This document shows, piece by piece, positions 34,468-43,639 of a DNA stretch of 51,761 nt (positions are counted from its first letter, which is position 1; every line of letters starts with the position of its first letter). The notes beneath the pieces were generated by a model, which worked only from the letters and a program-made list of their open reading frames with translations, was not told the DNA's origin and made no database searches. Position numbers and translations under genes: made by a program. Source of the stretch: Minisyncoccota bacterium (lineage in GTDB: Bacteria; Patescibacteriota; Minisyncoccia; UBA6257; 2-01-FULL-56-20); assembly GCA_031291905.1 (NCBI GenBank), contig JARLIC010000137.1, positions 1 to 51,761 on the forward strand. The letters are read 5' to 3'.

Positions 34468-35372
34468 TCGATCAACCAGAACTATCACCCAAGCTCATCG
34501 CCAAACTGGAAGCCGCCGGTCTGGACCAGATCGCCGAGATCTTGTCCGCTCGTAACCGGATCGGCCTGGACCAGATCGACGACCTTCCCGATTTCGATCA
34601 AAACGTCGAGTGGGTTTGCCCCGAAGGTTATACCTCGCCGGTCGCGGAAGACGAACAGCTCAACTACTTCGCGGTCAGGGTGAGCACGAAAGCCCTGACC
34701 CGGCTCATCTACTTTCTGGCGACGGCCGACTGGAGCCGGATGGCCGTTCCGATCTCGCTGCTTCCGCCCGAAAAGCTGGCCGACCCGATCTTAAAGCGAT
34801 GGACTTGGATTTACGATAACCTGGCTGGCGAAGACGAGTGCAAGCGGCTGGCGGATTCGATCGTGCGGCGACGCACTGGAGACAACAGCGGGCAGCAGTC
34901 CTTCACTGTCGCGACCCCGAAGGCCGAGCATGTCTTCGTAACCACGTCTGACTGGAGAGGATTGTTGATTCCGGAGTACATCGCCAACCGCGAGCCCAGG
35001 CCGCAAGCCGGCTTCTCAAGATACCAGACCTTCATCGGCAAGGAAGTGACGGGCGAGAAGAAGATCAGAAGTGCGGCCCTGAAGATCGCCCGCGAGTACG
35101 ATAAGATCAAAATGAAAGACAAGTTCGACCCGGATGCGATGAGCATGGACAGCCGCCAGCGGTACTGGGTGTCGGCCGAACGGCTGAAAAAGCTTCAGCA
35201 CACGATGCGGTTCTTGCGGGCGACCGAGCCGCATGGAGTCATCGCCCAAAGCCACGCACTCGGCGAACTGATCGACCGGGGGTTTGAGACGATCCCGCCG
35301 GAGTCGGAGTGGAAGCGGAAGAAGCCGTTTCCGTGGGAGCTTATCTCGGGTAAAGTAGGTTCCCAAGAATGA
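34464..35372 (+). CDS. Hypothetical protein (302 aa)
   Basis: Long ORF, ATGA overlap. Confidence 0.75.
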   Translation: MIDQPELSPKLIAKLEAAGLDQIAEILSARNRIGLDQIDDLPDFDQNVEWVCPEGYTSPVAEDEQLNYFAVRVSTKALTRLIYFLATADWSRMAVPISLLPPEKLADPILKRWTWIYDNLAGEDECKRLADSIVRRRTGDNSGQQSFTVATPKAEHVFVTTSDWRGLLIPEYIANREPRPQAGFSRYQTFIGKEVTGEKKIRSAALKIAREYDKIKMKDKFDPDAMSMDSRQRYWVSAERLKKLQHTMRFLRATEPHGVIAQSHALGELIDRGFETIPPESEWKRKKPFPWELISGKVGSQE

Positions 35373-35680
35373 CCAATCCCCCAGCTAATCCGGAGAGGAA
35401 ACCAATGGACATCGGCAGGGATCACCAGATCACGATTCAGACATCGAAAGAAGTTTCGGATAAGCTCCGCAAGCTTATTCCAGCCCTTGACATTCAATTT
35501 TTTGGAAGGCCTCTGAAAAGCAAGTACTTCTATAATGCGATTCTGCTTTGGCTAGCTAATGCACCAGAATCGGAGATTCGTGAGTTCATCGATCCAAAGC
35601 TGCACGATCTCGCGGAGAGGATCGCTGGCAACGATAAACCTGACAACCCCGGCAGGTTTAATTTCTTCGGACCAAATTGA
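35369..35680 (+). CDS. Possible RHH-like protein
   Basis: HQITIQTSKEVSDKLRKLI...KYFYNAILLWLANA. Confidence 0.5.
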   Translation: MTNPPANPERKPMDIGRDHQITIQTSKEVSDKLRKLIPALDIQFFGRPLKSKYFYNAILLWLANAPESEIREFIDPKLHDLAERIAGNDKPDNPGRFNFFGPN

Positions 35681-35719
35681 CCTTTTGAAGAAACCACGGA
35701 TTGCCACATGGAGGCCAGC

Positions 35720-36145
35720 ATGATGACGACTGCACGAATCACCGCGTCCAAGATCAAGCCGGCCGGAGCGAACTTAACGGCACGCGAGCAGCAGGTCTTG
35801 GACGCCGCCGCAAAGCTCGCCAAGCCGGGAGAGCCCGTCTCGCCATCGGCGATCGCCGCGAAGCTTGGGGTTGGGCGGAACTACGTGGGAACGGTCACGG
35901 CGAAGCTGAAAGCTAGAGGTCTGTGGAAGCATGCTTCGTCGCCGCGAGGAAGGAAAGCTGGGGGTACGGCCAAGGCGAAACAGATCGCTGTAGCCACGCC
36001 CGTCGCGACGCCAGTGCCAGCGAATCGAGAGGCCGATGTGATCGATACGCTGAAGGGCGTGGCGGACCTTCTGAGGCCGTTGAGCGAGGCGGATCGACGG
36101 AGGGTCCTGGAGTGTGCGACGGCTCTGCTGTTGCCGAAGGCGTGA
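35720..36145 (+). CDS. Winged-helix/HTH regulator-like protein
   Basis: LTAREQQVLDAAAKL...SPSAIAAKLGVGRNYVGTVTAKLKARGLW. Confidence 0.65.
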   Translation: MMTTARITASKIKPAGANLTAREQQVLDAAAKLAKPGEPVSPSAIAAKLGVGRNYVGTVTAKLKARGLWKHASSPRGRKAGGTAKAKQIAVATPVATPVPANREADVIDTLKGVADLLRPLSEADRRRVLECATALLLPKA

Positions 36146-36176
36146 GGGGAAGAAGGGAAGCCCGGAAACGAAGATA

Positions 36177-36201
36177 GCCCTGGAACTCGCCAGGGCTTTT
36201 T
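36177..36201 (+). terminator. Rho-independent terminator
   Basis: GCCCTGG-aactcg-CCAGGGC then TTTTT. Confidence 0.85.
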
Positions 36202-36285
36202 CATTGGTCCGAGTTATCGTGGGCCGCGAAACATCGTAGAATGCTTGCATCGTGAGAACCGAGGACCAGAAAGCGAGACACGAGC

Positions 36286-36633
36286 ATGGCCGGAAAGCGA
36301 AAATCCAACCTTGAGACCACAGCGTACGCTATCGCAATCCTCGTGCTGCTGGTTTTGGGCGGCCCATTTATTGCTGGTCTAGCCGGCTTCGGAACGAAGC
36401 CAGCTGTCGAATTCGCGTCCGGAACCCTCGGGCTGCTTGTCGTCTTGGGAATCGCAGTCGTCGTGCTCTCGGTCTTCCCGCTGCTGGGAGCCTATGTCGC
36501 GAAACAGAAGGGGCGATCGACGACCGAGGGCGCGGTATTCGGATTCCTGCTGGGGCCGTTCGGCGTGCTGATCGAGCTGATGCTGCCGACGATAGAGGCG
36601 AAGAGGCACGGGCGACAGAGCAGAAAAGCATGA
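36286..36633 (+). CDS. Membrane protein
   Basis: Two or three hydrophobic segments, GFLLGPFGVLIELMLP. Confidence 0.65.
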   Translation: MAGKRKSNLETTAYAIAILVLLVLGGPFIAGLAGFGTKPAVEFASGTLGLLVVLGIAVVVLSVFPLLGAYVAKQKGRSTTEGAVFGFLLGPFGVLIELMLPTIEAKRHGRQSRKA

Positions 36634-36646
36634 CCCATGAGTCGCG

Positions 36647-36673
36647 AAAGCCCCGCCGAAGCGGGGCTTTTTT
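36647..36673 (+). terminator. Rho-independent terminator
   Basis: AAAGCCCCGC-cgaa-GCGGGGCTTTTTT. Confidence 0.85.
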
Positions 36674-36697
36674 GTTTGGCCGGGGGGGCCGGCGATC

Positions 36698-36989
36698 TGG
36701 TCCATTTTTTGGTCCATCATGGGCGTGGTCCAGGCACGCGCCCCCTGAAACTAGAATGCAAATTTGACGTAAGCCACATCATAGTAACGCATTTCGAGTC
36801 AGCCATAAGCCCAGGAAACAGGCCCACCCGCCCGACCAGCCCCTCATTACTATTGCGGAAACCCAAAACATGCGTTTTCTTTGAATTAACGCATTGTGTT
36901 GCGGTTAAACAGGTTATGCCGATCGACTCAATTGGCCTGGTTGGTCCACCTGACCGCTCGGCCTCCGATTTAATACAGAAAATGGTCCA
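36698..36989. promoter_or_regulatory. Candidate attP / integrase arm-site region
   Basis: Five TGGTCCA copies (36698, 36710, 36726, 36942, 36983) and two TAACGCATT (36785, 36887) directly upstream of the integrase. Confidence 0.45.
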
Positions 36990-37052
36990 GCCTTGATTGA
37001 CGCAGGCGGCCGGATTACCATCATCCCTCACCGAAAACCAGGGGAGGGAGCC

Positions 37053-38363
37053 ATGCCTGCGAAGTTCCTGATGTCGTGGATGCCGCGCGAGAGGCGATGG
37101 AAGAAGATGCATCGCGGGAAGGTCTACGTCGTCTCCTGTCGCCACCTCGGAACTCCGGAGACCAAAGAGGGCTCATGGAAGGAAGCGAACGAGTGGTGGG
37201 CGGCGACGAAGGCTGAAGCCGAAAAGCCGGCGGAGGATGGCCGCGTCACAAAGGCCGTGGCGATGGCCAGGGCGGTCCGAGGGTTCGAGGACCTGGACGA
37301 CGAGGGCCGGAGACAAGTCCTCGATTCCATCCTTGGCGGCGGTTCGTATCAGAGGCTTCTCGCTCAAAGCGATGCGACCACGAGCGGGGCCAAGGCCCTT
37401 CAGTCCGATCGATCCATTGAGGCTCATGTCGAAACGTGGCGAAGCCTCTTGCTCTCCGCCTGCGAGTCCGGGCAGATCAGCGCGGGGCGCTACGAAGCCT
37501 ACCTCGCGAACGTCGCCAAATTCGTCCAATGGATCGGACCCAAAGCCCTGATCGATTCGATCGACGAATCCAAGATCGAGAAGTTTTACGCGATCCTGTC
37601 GGCGAAGGTCGCCGAAGGAGCCTACGCGCCTTCGACGGCCCACGGGATCTTCATGACTGCGAAGCAGTTCATCCGGTGGATGGCCGAGAAGAAGCTGATC
37701 CAACTCCCAGGAAACATCGACTCGCGACGCCTGCGATTCAACCAAGGCCAAGCCTCGAAGATCGAGACGTTCACGATCGACGAGATCAGGGCGATCCTAG
37801 CGGCGTGCGACGAGTTCTCAGAGAAGGTCAAACTCTACGTCCTCCTAATGCTTGGGGGAGGCATGTATCAAATGGACATAGCCGAACTGAAGCAGGACGA
37901 AGTCGACTGGGAGAATGGGCTAATCACGCGAGCCAGGACCAAGACGCGGAATCAGGGTGGACCCGTCGTCACGTATAAATTATGGAAGGAAACCTTCTCG
38001 CTGCTCAAGAAGTACCGAAACAAAAAAAGTCCCCTCGTCCTGACGACAGGAGAGGGGAATCCGTTGGCACGGCGGTGGGTCGAATCAGGGAAGACGAAGC
38101 GATACGACTTGATCGGATCAGCCTGGGAGCGACTGGCCAAGCGGATGGGGATGGCCAAGCATCGCCTTGGAATGAAGCATCTGAGGAAGACGGGAGCGTC
38201 GATCTTGGCCGAGCATCCGCAGTATAAATACTATGCCGGAATTTACCTCGCACATGCGCCCCAGAGCGTCGGAGATAAGTCATACGTCGTCCCGAGCGAG
38301 TCTGAGTTCGCCGAAGCTTTGGATTGGTTGCGGGTGCAGGTCCTTGGGCCTGAAGGGGGCTAG
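37053..38363 (+). CDS. int: Tyrosine recombinase / phage integrase
   Basis: HLRKTGASIL, LAHAPQSVGDKSYV; SD ggggaggg. Confidence 0.85.
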   Translation: MPAKFLMSWMPRERRWKKMHRGKVYVVSCRHLGTPETKEGSWKEANEWWAATKAEAEKPAEDGRVTKAVAMARAVRGFEDLDDEGRRQVLDSILGGGSYQRLLAQSDATTSGAKALQSDRSIEAHVETWRSLLLSACESGQISAGRYEAYLANVAKFVQWIGPKALIDSIDESKIEKFYAILSAKVAEGAYAPSTAHGIFMTAKQFIRWMAEKKLIQLPGNIDSRRLRFNQGQASKIETFTIDEIRAILAACDEFSEKVKLYVLLMLGGGMYQMDIAELKQDEVDWENGLITRARTKTRNQGGPVVTYKLWKETFSLLKKYRNKKSPLVLTTGEGNPLARRWVESGKTKRYDLIGSAWERLAKRMGMAKHRLGMKHLRKTGASILAEHPQYKYYAGIYLAHAPQSVGDKSYVVPSESEFAEALDWLRVQVLGPEGG

Positions 38364-38468
38364 TTTCTTTTTCGCTTTCTCTTCGAGCAGCAGCATCAAG
38401 ATAATGTCCGCGAATTCGGCTTCCGTCATGTCAAGGTAAGGCTCATAGTCCGCGTGTTCCTCCGTCAT
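38280..38468 (-). CDS. Small hypothetical protein overlapping the int 3' end
   Basis: 62 aa in line with the - strand operon. Confidence 0.4.
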   Translation of the reverse strand: MTEEHADYEPYLDMTEAEFADIILMLLLEEKAKKKLAPFRPKDLHPQPIQSFGELRLARDDV

Positions 38469-38483
38469 GCGGTGCGAACTCCT

Positions 38484-39404
38484 TTACTCAATCCCAGCGA
38501 ACATCGGCATCGTGGTTTTCTCGTCACGCAGTTTGATCGCCCGCTCGCAATTCTTGATCGCCGTCGCGTGGTATTCATCCTTGATTTCGCATCCATATGC
38601 ACGGCGGCCGAGTTTGAGGGCGGTGTAACCAGTCGATCCAATTCCCATGAAAGGGTCGAATACGATTTCCCCAGGATTGGAATAGAGTCGCACCAGTCTT
38701 TCAATCATATCGAGCTGCATGGCGCAAATATGACGGGTGTCTTCCTCGCTCTTGGCTTCCAAGGTATTGAGGGTTTCAGTCTCCCGGATTCCAGTCCAAC
38801 AACATTCGGCCCATTCAATCCATTGATTGCGGCTGACTTGTCCTTCGCCTTGAATCGGAACAGCATTTGGGCCGGGCTTGCGAAATTTCAGCAAGTAATC
38901 AGGCAACGCCCCTCGTGACCCCGACCTGTCGCTCTCCAGCCCGGCGAATTGCAAGGACCGAGACCTGGTGCGAATAGCTTGACTCTGGGGGTTGCGCCTT
39001 ACACACCAGTCGTAGTCAAAGATCCACCCAGATCGAATTGCGATCCGGATCAGAAACCCACGGAAGTCAAAAACCCCCTCGCCACCAGAACGCTTCATGT
39101 TCTGTATTTGGTTGCAATGCATCATCATAACGCGACCGGGCTTCAAGACCCTTAATAGGCCCTTGAACATATAGGACAAGTGAATCTTGGCCTCAGCCGG
39201 GTTCTCTGTATTCCCAAGGTCTTCCGCGAGAGACGTGTAGGAATAGACTGAAAAGAATGGCGGAGACGTAACGATTGCGTCAACGCTATCCGGCCCCATT
39301 TCGGCCGCCATGTGCTGAATGGTGTCACCGTGATTAATCCTAAAGCTCTCTGAGTCATTGATCAGCAAGTCATGCCTCCTTTGGAATGAGCCGCCCTCGG
39401 TCAT
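38484..39404 (-). CDS. Orphan DNA methyltransferase (beta-class-like)
   Basis: VTSPPF motif IV, FDPFMGIGSTGYTALKLGRRAYGCEI motif I; frame extends to 39446. Confidence 0.85.
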   Translation of the reverse strand: MTEGGSFQRRHDLLINDSESFRINHGDTIQHMAAEMGPDSVDAIVTSPPFFSVYSYTSLAEDLGNTENPAEAKIHLSYMFKGLLRVLKPGRVMMMHCNQIQNMKRSGGEGVFDFRGFLIRIAIRSGWIFDYDWCVRRNPQSQAIRTRSRSLQFAGLESDRSGSRGALPDYLLKFRKPGPNAVPIQGEGQVSRNQWIEWAECCWTGIRETETLNTLEAKSEEDTRHICAMQLDMIERLVRLYSNPGEIVFDPFMGIGSTGYTALKLGRRAYGCEIKDEYHATAIKNCERAIKLRDEKTTMPMFAGIE

Positions 39405-39927
39405 CGATTTTCCTGTGCGCGTAGTCGTCTCGTTTGTGCTCTGCATTTGTTTTATACAATTTCAGGTTTTCGATTCGGTTGTCCTGGGTATTCTCGTTTA
39501 TATGGTGAACGACTTCGTCGGGCAGAAGTTGACGACCAATTGATTTCTCCATGACAAGGCGGTGCTCTAATACATATCCGTTTCGCCTTGATGTCCCATC
39601 GTAATCCCGATATCTCACAAGAACATAGCCATCCTTGTCTATCGTTCTTCCTCCTTTCCAGTTTGGATGTCGCTCGCCACGGCGACCAATTCCGGCACAC
39701 GTTCGCCCGCAATACTCCAGTGTACTAAGGCCAGATTCAACGCTAGAAGGAGCCACCCATCTCTCGACATGCTTTCCGCAAATGCGACAATCGTATATTG
39801 CATTAGGAGTCAGGACCCTGTTCTTGTTATGCCAATCAGTCTTGCATTGCGTGCAACAAAACTTCTTTCGTCCCGAATCAGCATTGCACTGCTTGCATAC
39901 TTTTTGCTGATCATCACGCAGCAGCAA
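39370..39927 (-). CDS. HNH endonuclease (HNH_3 type)
   Basis: LEHRLVMEKSIGRQLLPDEVVHHINENTQDNRIENLKLY. Confidence 0.85.
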   Translation of the reverse strand: MLLRDDQQKVCKQCNADSGRKKFCCTQCKTDWHNKNRVLTPNAIYDCRICGKHVERWVAPSSVESGLSTLEYCGRTCAGIGRRGERHPNWKGGRTIDKDGYVLVRYRDYDGTSRRNGYVLEHRLVMEKSIGRQLLPDEVVHHINENTQDNRIENLKLYKTNAEHKRDDYAHRKIDDRGRLIPKEA

Positions 39928-41380
39928 GAGCCATCTCCTTAAAAAGTCGTTCTTGGATCAACGTGTCTTCCTCAACCCGATGGGCTTTACGGAGCACATT
40001 TTCCATCATCTGCCGCTCAGCCTCAGTGACCGGTAGATGCACATTTAGGGGGCGAGTCGAGCCAACGCGATTGGATCGCATGACGGCTTGGAAATACTCC
40101 TCGTAGCTGTCGTGGCACGAAGAGAAAACCTGCCTTGTGCAAACCTGCATATTTAGGCCGAAGCCAAGGATCTTCGCTTTCGTGAGAATCGTCTTAATGG
40201 ACCCGGCCTGAAATCCGGCGATAATCCGCTCTCGCTCGTGATCCGGAGTATCCCCGGAGATCGACGCAGCCCACGGCATTTCCGCTTTCAAGCGATCTTG
40301 CTCATCATTGAACCGACACCAAACCAGAGTCGATTCATCTGGCCAAGATTCGATCAACTCCCGAATGAACGCGGGCTTGTTCGAGTCTCCACCTTTAGCG
40401 ATTCGAGCCAGTTTCGACCGATCGCCAATCCCGCCAACGTGGTTTGAGAACAGGGTTCCGGTCAGCTTTCTGACCTGATCATTCTGTGCGTCGGTCATGT
40501 CGACATCGTGGATATGGACCTCGATCGGCGGGATCGTTCCGCAGTTGTCCTTCCATCCGTACGTCGCCGGGCTCGACATGAAGATCGACCAGTGCGACAA
40601 CGCCTTATAGAACGCTCCGGCCGCGTGGGCTTTCATCTCCCACCGTTCTTGGGTCTGGCCTCGGTTGATGAAGAACTTCGCCAGGAACGAGTTGATCGTT
40701 GGAAAGGCGTCGAGGAATACCGCGTGATTGGCGAACTCGATACGATCGTTGGGAGCAGGAGTCCCGGTTAGGCACAATTTCCAATCGAGACCCTTGCCGA
40801 GCCGGATAACTTCTTGGCCCCACTTGCCATAGTGAGATTTCAAGAGGGATGATTCATCGGCGATCAACGCGCCGAGTCGACCTCGCGGAACGTCCGGCTT
40901 CAACCCCTCGTAATTGGTAATGCCGACGCCTGATCCATTGACGGTCCAATCAGCCAGTTCAGAAGCTCGAATGCGTTGGATCGGCAGTGATCCGCCGTAG
41001 AACCGAGACGCCTCTTCGATCGTTTGCTTGATGACCATCGGGGGCGAGAGCATCAGCACGTTTCGCGTTATTCCAAGTTGCTGAGATGCATGGCGAGCGA
41101 ACTCGGTTCCGATCAGGGTCTTCCCCATCCCAGGTCGAACGAACGCCGCGAACTTCTTCCGCTTGATCGCCAGCCGGGCGATGTCTCGCTGGTAGTCGAA
41201 CAATCCATCTATCGGCATGTATTCGGCGTCGTTCGTCGATTCAGTCGACAACCCAAGCCGACCCGCGTACTCGTCAGGGAACCACGCGGTTCGGCCTTGG
41301 AAGCAATACCGGGGAAGGCTCTTTATCTTCAGGAATTGCGAATACGATTCGATGCTGTCGAGATCGAGTTTAATGATCAC
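39914..41380 (-). CDS. SNF2-like DEAD/H helicase
   Basis: RPGMGKTLIGTEFA, ADESSLLKS, LTGTPAPND, conserved C-terminal helicase motifs; GTG start overlapping upstream TGA. Confidence 0.85.
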   Translation of the reverse strand: MIIKLDLDSIESYSQFLKIKSLPRYCFQGRTAWFPDEYAGRLGLSTESTNDAEYMPIDGLFDYQRDIARLAIKRKKFAAFVRPGMGKTLIGTEFARHASQQLGITRNVLMLSPPMVIKQTIEEASRFYGGSLPIQRIRASELADWTVNGSGVGITNYEGLKPDVPRGRLGALIADESSLLKSHYGKWGQEVIRLGKGLDWKLCLTGTPAPNDRIEFANHAVFLDAFPTINSFLAKFFINRGQTQERWEMKAHAAGAFYKALSHWSIFMSSPATYGWKDNCGTIPPIEVHIHDVDMTDAQNDQVRKLTGTLFSNHVGGIGDRSKLARIAKGGDSNKPAFIRELIESWPDESTLVWCRFNDEQDRLKAEMPWAASISGDTPDHERERIIAGFQAGSIKTILTKAKILGFGLNMQVCTRQVFSSCHDSYEEYFQAVMRSNRVGSTRPLNVHLPVTEAERQMMENVLRKAHRVEEDTLIQERLFKEMALAAA

Positions 41381-41580
41381 GGATTCGGTTTCTCCGTTGC
41401 CATGAGATTGCCGCAAGGAATACACACTACGACCCCGGCGATGAGAACCCCATGATTCCGAGGCTTCCCACGCGACACGATGACGATCTTTCCGACCGCA
41501 TCGTGATACGGCATGTACTTGGCGCGGGAGGCTCGGTATCGGACGCGGCATGGTTGATTAAGACGCGGGTTGGCCATCAT
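41377..41580 (-). CDS. Small hypothetical protein
   Basis: Overlaps csrA end and helicase start. Confidence 0.55.
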   Translation of the reverse strand: MMANPRLNQPCRVRYRASRAKYMPYHDAVGKIVIVSRGKPRNHGVLIAGVVVCIPCGNLMATEKPNP

Positions 41581-41759
41581 TCCAGAGTCCTCCTCGCCGC
41601 CTTCTTCGCCTCATGCAACTCTTCGCGATCCACGACGACAGCCCTGTCGGCCTGGACGCCCAGCCTGACGACGCCCTTCTTGATCTCGACCACCGTCACG
41701 ATGATGCGACCCCCGTCGATGACGATGGCTTCGTTTTCATGTCGGCTGAGAACTAACAC
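41577..41759 (-). CDS. csrA: Carbon storage regulator CsrA
   Basis: MLVLSRHENEAIVIDGGRIIVTVVEIKKGVVRLGVQADRAVVVDREEL. Confidence 0.9.
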   Translation of the reverse strand: MLVLSRHENEAIVIDGGRIIVTVVEIKKGVVRLGVQADRAVVVDREELHEAKKAARRTLE

Positions 41760-41800
41760 GGTATCCTCCTTGCTAGACTGTTCGTTCCATTCCCGCGATC

Positions 41801-41829
41801 ATTATACAGGGCGAAGTTCTGCACCGCAA
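41801..41829 (-). promoter_or_regulatory. csrA promoter
   Basis: - strand TTGCGG, 17-nt spacer, TATAAT; AATCTCTTGCTATTT motif at 41834 in + orientation. Confidence 0.65.
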
Positions 41830-41856
41830 GATGAATCTCTTGCTATTTGCCTCCGG

Positions 41857-42345
41857 TTAATCCTTTGGGTTGAAGCTGCGGCGGAACAGGTAATGGCCGT
41901 ACGGCTCGCCGCGAAGGACTTCGACGGCCTTCACGTCGCACTTCTTGAGAAACTCCTGCGTGCCCCGGTCGCGTTCGTCAACGACGATTTCCATCGCGGA
42001 TCGAACCTCGTCGAGAAACTGAAAATCGAGGTAATCCAAGAGCATGCGGCCGACCCCGATCCGCCTGTAGTCCGGGCTGACGAGGATGTCCGTCACGTGG
42101 ACCTTGGTCATCCCGCGAGCCAGGACGACGAAGGCGATCACTCGGTCTTCGTTGTTGTAAACCACGGCGGCACGGATGTTGGCCGCACGAATTTTCGTGC
42201 GCCACGTATCCAGCGACCATGGGTCTTGGCTGCAAAGTTGGTCGAGATTGGCGATCTGGCTGAGCTGGCCATGATTGCCTGCTTTAACCTCCTCGACCAC
42301 CATGCCGAACAGCTTGCTTTTTACGCCCTTGGCTTTCGTCTTCAT
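41857..42345 (-). CDS. GNAT acetyltransferase
   Basis: VTDILVSPDYRRIGVGRMLLDYL. Confidence 0.8.
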   Translation of the reverse strand: MKTKAKGVKSKLFGMVVEEVKAGNHGQLSQIANLDQLCSQDPWSLDTWRTKIRAANIRAAVVYNNEDRVIAFVVLARGMTKVHVTDILVSPDYRRIGVGRMLLDYLDFQFLDEVRSAMEIVVDERDRGTQEFLKKCDVKAVEVLRGEPYGHYLFRRSFNPKD

Positions 42346-42359
42346 CGTCGGCTCCTTGA

Positions 42360-42914
42360 TTAGACACCTTGTTTGGCACGGAATAAAAGCAAGAAAAGCG
42401 CATCTGAGGCGTCAGAGCCTTTGTCCCAGTTCGGCTGAGCGGCGACCTTCGCGGCGTACTCAGTAACCTGGGTCTTCACCCACTCGCAGCGAGTCTGTTT
42501 CTTGACGTTGCGGCCTCGTAGCTTGGTCGCTTCACGGACGGGAACCCTGTCGACCTTGAAGTCTTTCAGGTGGTTCCACAAGGCTCCCTGTGCCTGTCCC
42601 AGTACGGCTAATCCCTGGACCCTCATCGACCCGGAACGATGATCTTGCCATTCAAATACGACGTGGCTGACCTTGTGGAAGGCGATCAATCGGTCGATCT
42701 CATCGGCCATAAACCCGACCTTGCGATCAAACGACCACGATGACGGGGGCCGTGCGACGCCGAAGCTGTGAATCTTGACGCCAGATGCTTCGATCTCGCC
42801 GACAGCGATGCCGGTTGCTGAGCTAGAGACGTCCAGAGCGAGCAATACCGCTCCGATGGGCAGGGGAGGGTAGACGACGGGGGGCTTCTTCGGCTTGGGC
42901 GTCTTAGTGGTCAT
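42360..42914 (-). CDS. RuvC-like Holliday junction resolvase
   Basis: LLALDVSSSATGIAVG, VVFEWQ, SDASDALFLL. Confidence 0.75.
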   Translation of the reverse strand: MTTKTPKPKKPPVVYPPLPIGAVLLALDVSSSATGIAVGEIEASGVKIHSFGVARPPSSWSFDRKVGFMADEIDRLIAFHKVSHVVFEWQDHRSGSMRVQGLAVLGQAQGALWNHLKDFKVDRVPVREATKLRGRNVKKQTRCEWVKTQVTEYAAKVAAQPNWDKGSDASDALFLLLFRAKQGV

Positions 42915-43639
42915 TAAGGAGTAACCTTGTCTTTTGAAGCCTCAAACATGGTTGGCTTCATGGATTTCCTATTCGTCACCCTAGAAGGCGTTGTTATGGC
43001 GAGTTCTGGGTCCATTCCTTGGCCAAGCCTGAACTCCAGGCCGCCACGGCCCGTCTTGCATCTTTCATCCTCAAGCCATTCTGCCATGATTTTGGTTTCC
43101 CCGAAGGCGGTGATCCGACGGTGGGTTCCCCTGTTTCGGTTTTGCTCTTTTTGTGTCACCCATCTGCAATTTCCCGGCTCGTAGTTTCCGTCGTTGTCAA
43201 CGCGGTCCAGAGTCAATTCTTCAGTGTATCCGTTTGCCAAGGCCCATTCTCGAAAAGCTACGTAGCTTTTCGCCCATTCATCGCACATCCGAATCCCTCG
43301 CCCCCCGTACCTATGATATTCAACTTCATTAGGGTTTCTGAGTCGAGCTAAAGCGTCCCTGTAGACCACATATATTCGACGGTTTGGCGTTCCACGCTTC
43401 GAGTCTCCGTGGTGCGCAGTCCGCCTTTCGGCCGTGCATGTGTAGCATCGTTGGCATTTCCCAGTTCTGAGCTTACTGTGTATGACTCTTGCTTCGCGTC
43501 CGCATTTACACCTGCACAGGACCAACATATCGCCTCGGATCGCGTCTTCCAGTAAAACGCGGTCTCCGTATTGAGTGCCAGCGGGAGCAAATTTCATCTT
43601 CGGTCCCCCGCGATGGCTACTACGATTGCTATCTGTCAT
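42914..43639 (-). CDS. HNH homing-type endonuclease
   Basis: ELTLDRVDNDGNYEPGNCRWVTQKEQNRNRG; paralog of the 15555 ORF. Confidence 0.85.
   Translation of the reverse strand: MTDSNRSSHRGGPKMKFAPAGTQYGDRVLLEDAIRGDMLVLCRCKCGREARVIHSKLRTGKCQRCYTCTAERRTAHHGDSKRGTPNRRIYVVYRDALARLRNPNEVEYHRYGGRGIRMCDEWAKSYVAFREWALANGYTEELTLDRVDNDGNYEPGNCRWVTQKEQNRNRGTHRRITAFGETKIMAEWLEDERCKTGRGGLEFRLGQGMDPELAITTPSRVTNRKSMKPTMFEASKDKVTP

Noticed and set aside
36763-36790. TTGACG...TAGTAA as an int promoter
   Set aside because: Spacing is far below 16-18 nt.
42383-42398. AAAAGCAAGAAAAGCG motif-like match
   Set aside because: Lies in the coding 3' end of the RuvC-like gene (FLLLF codons); likely chance.
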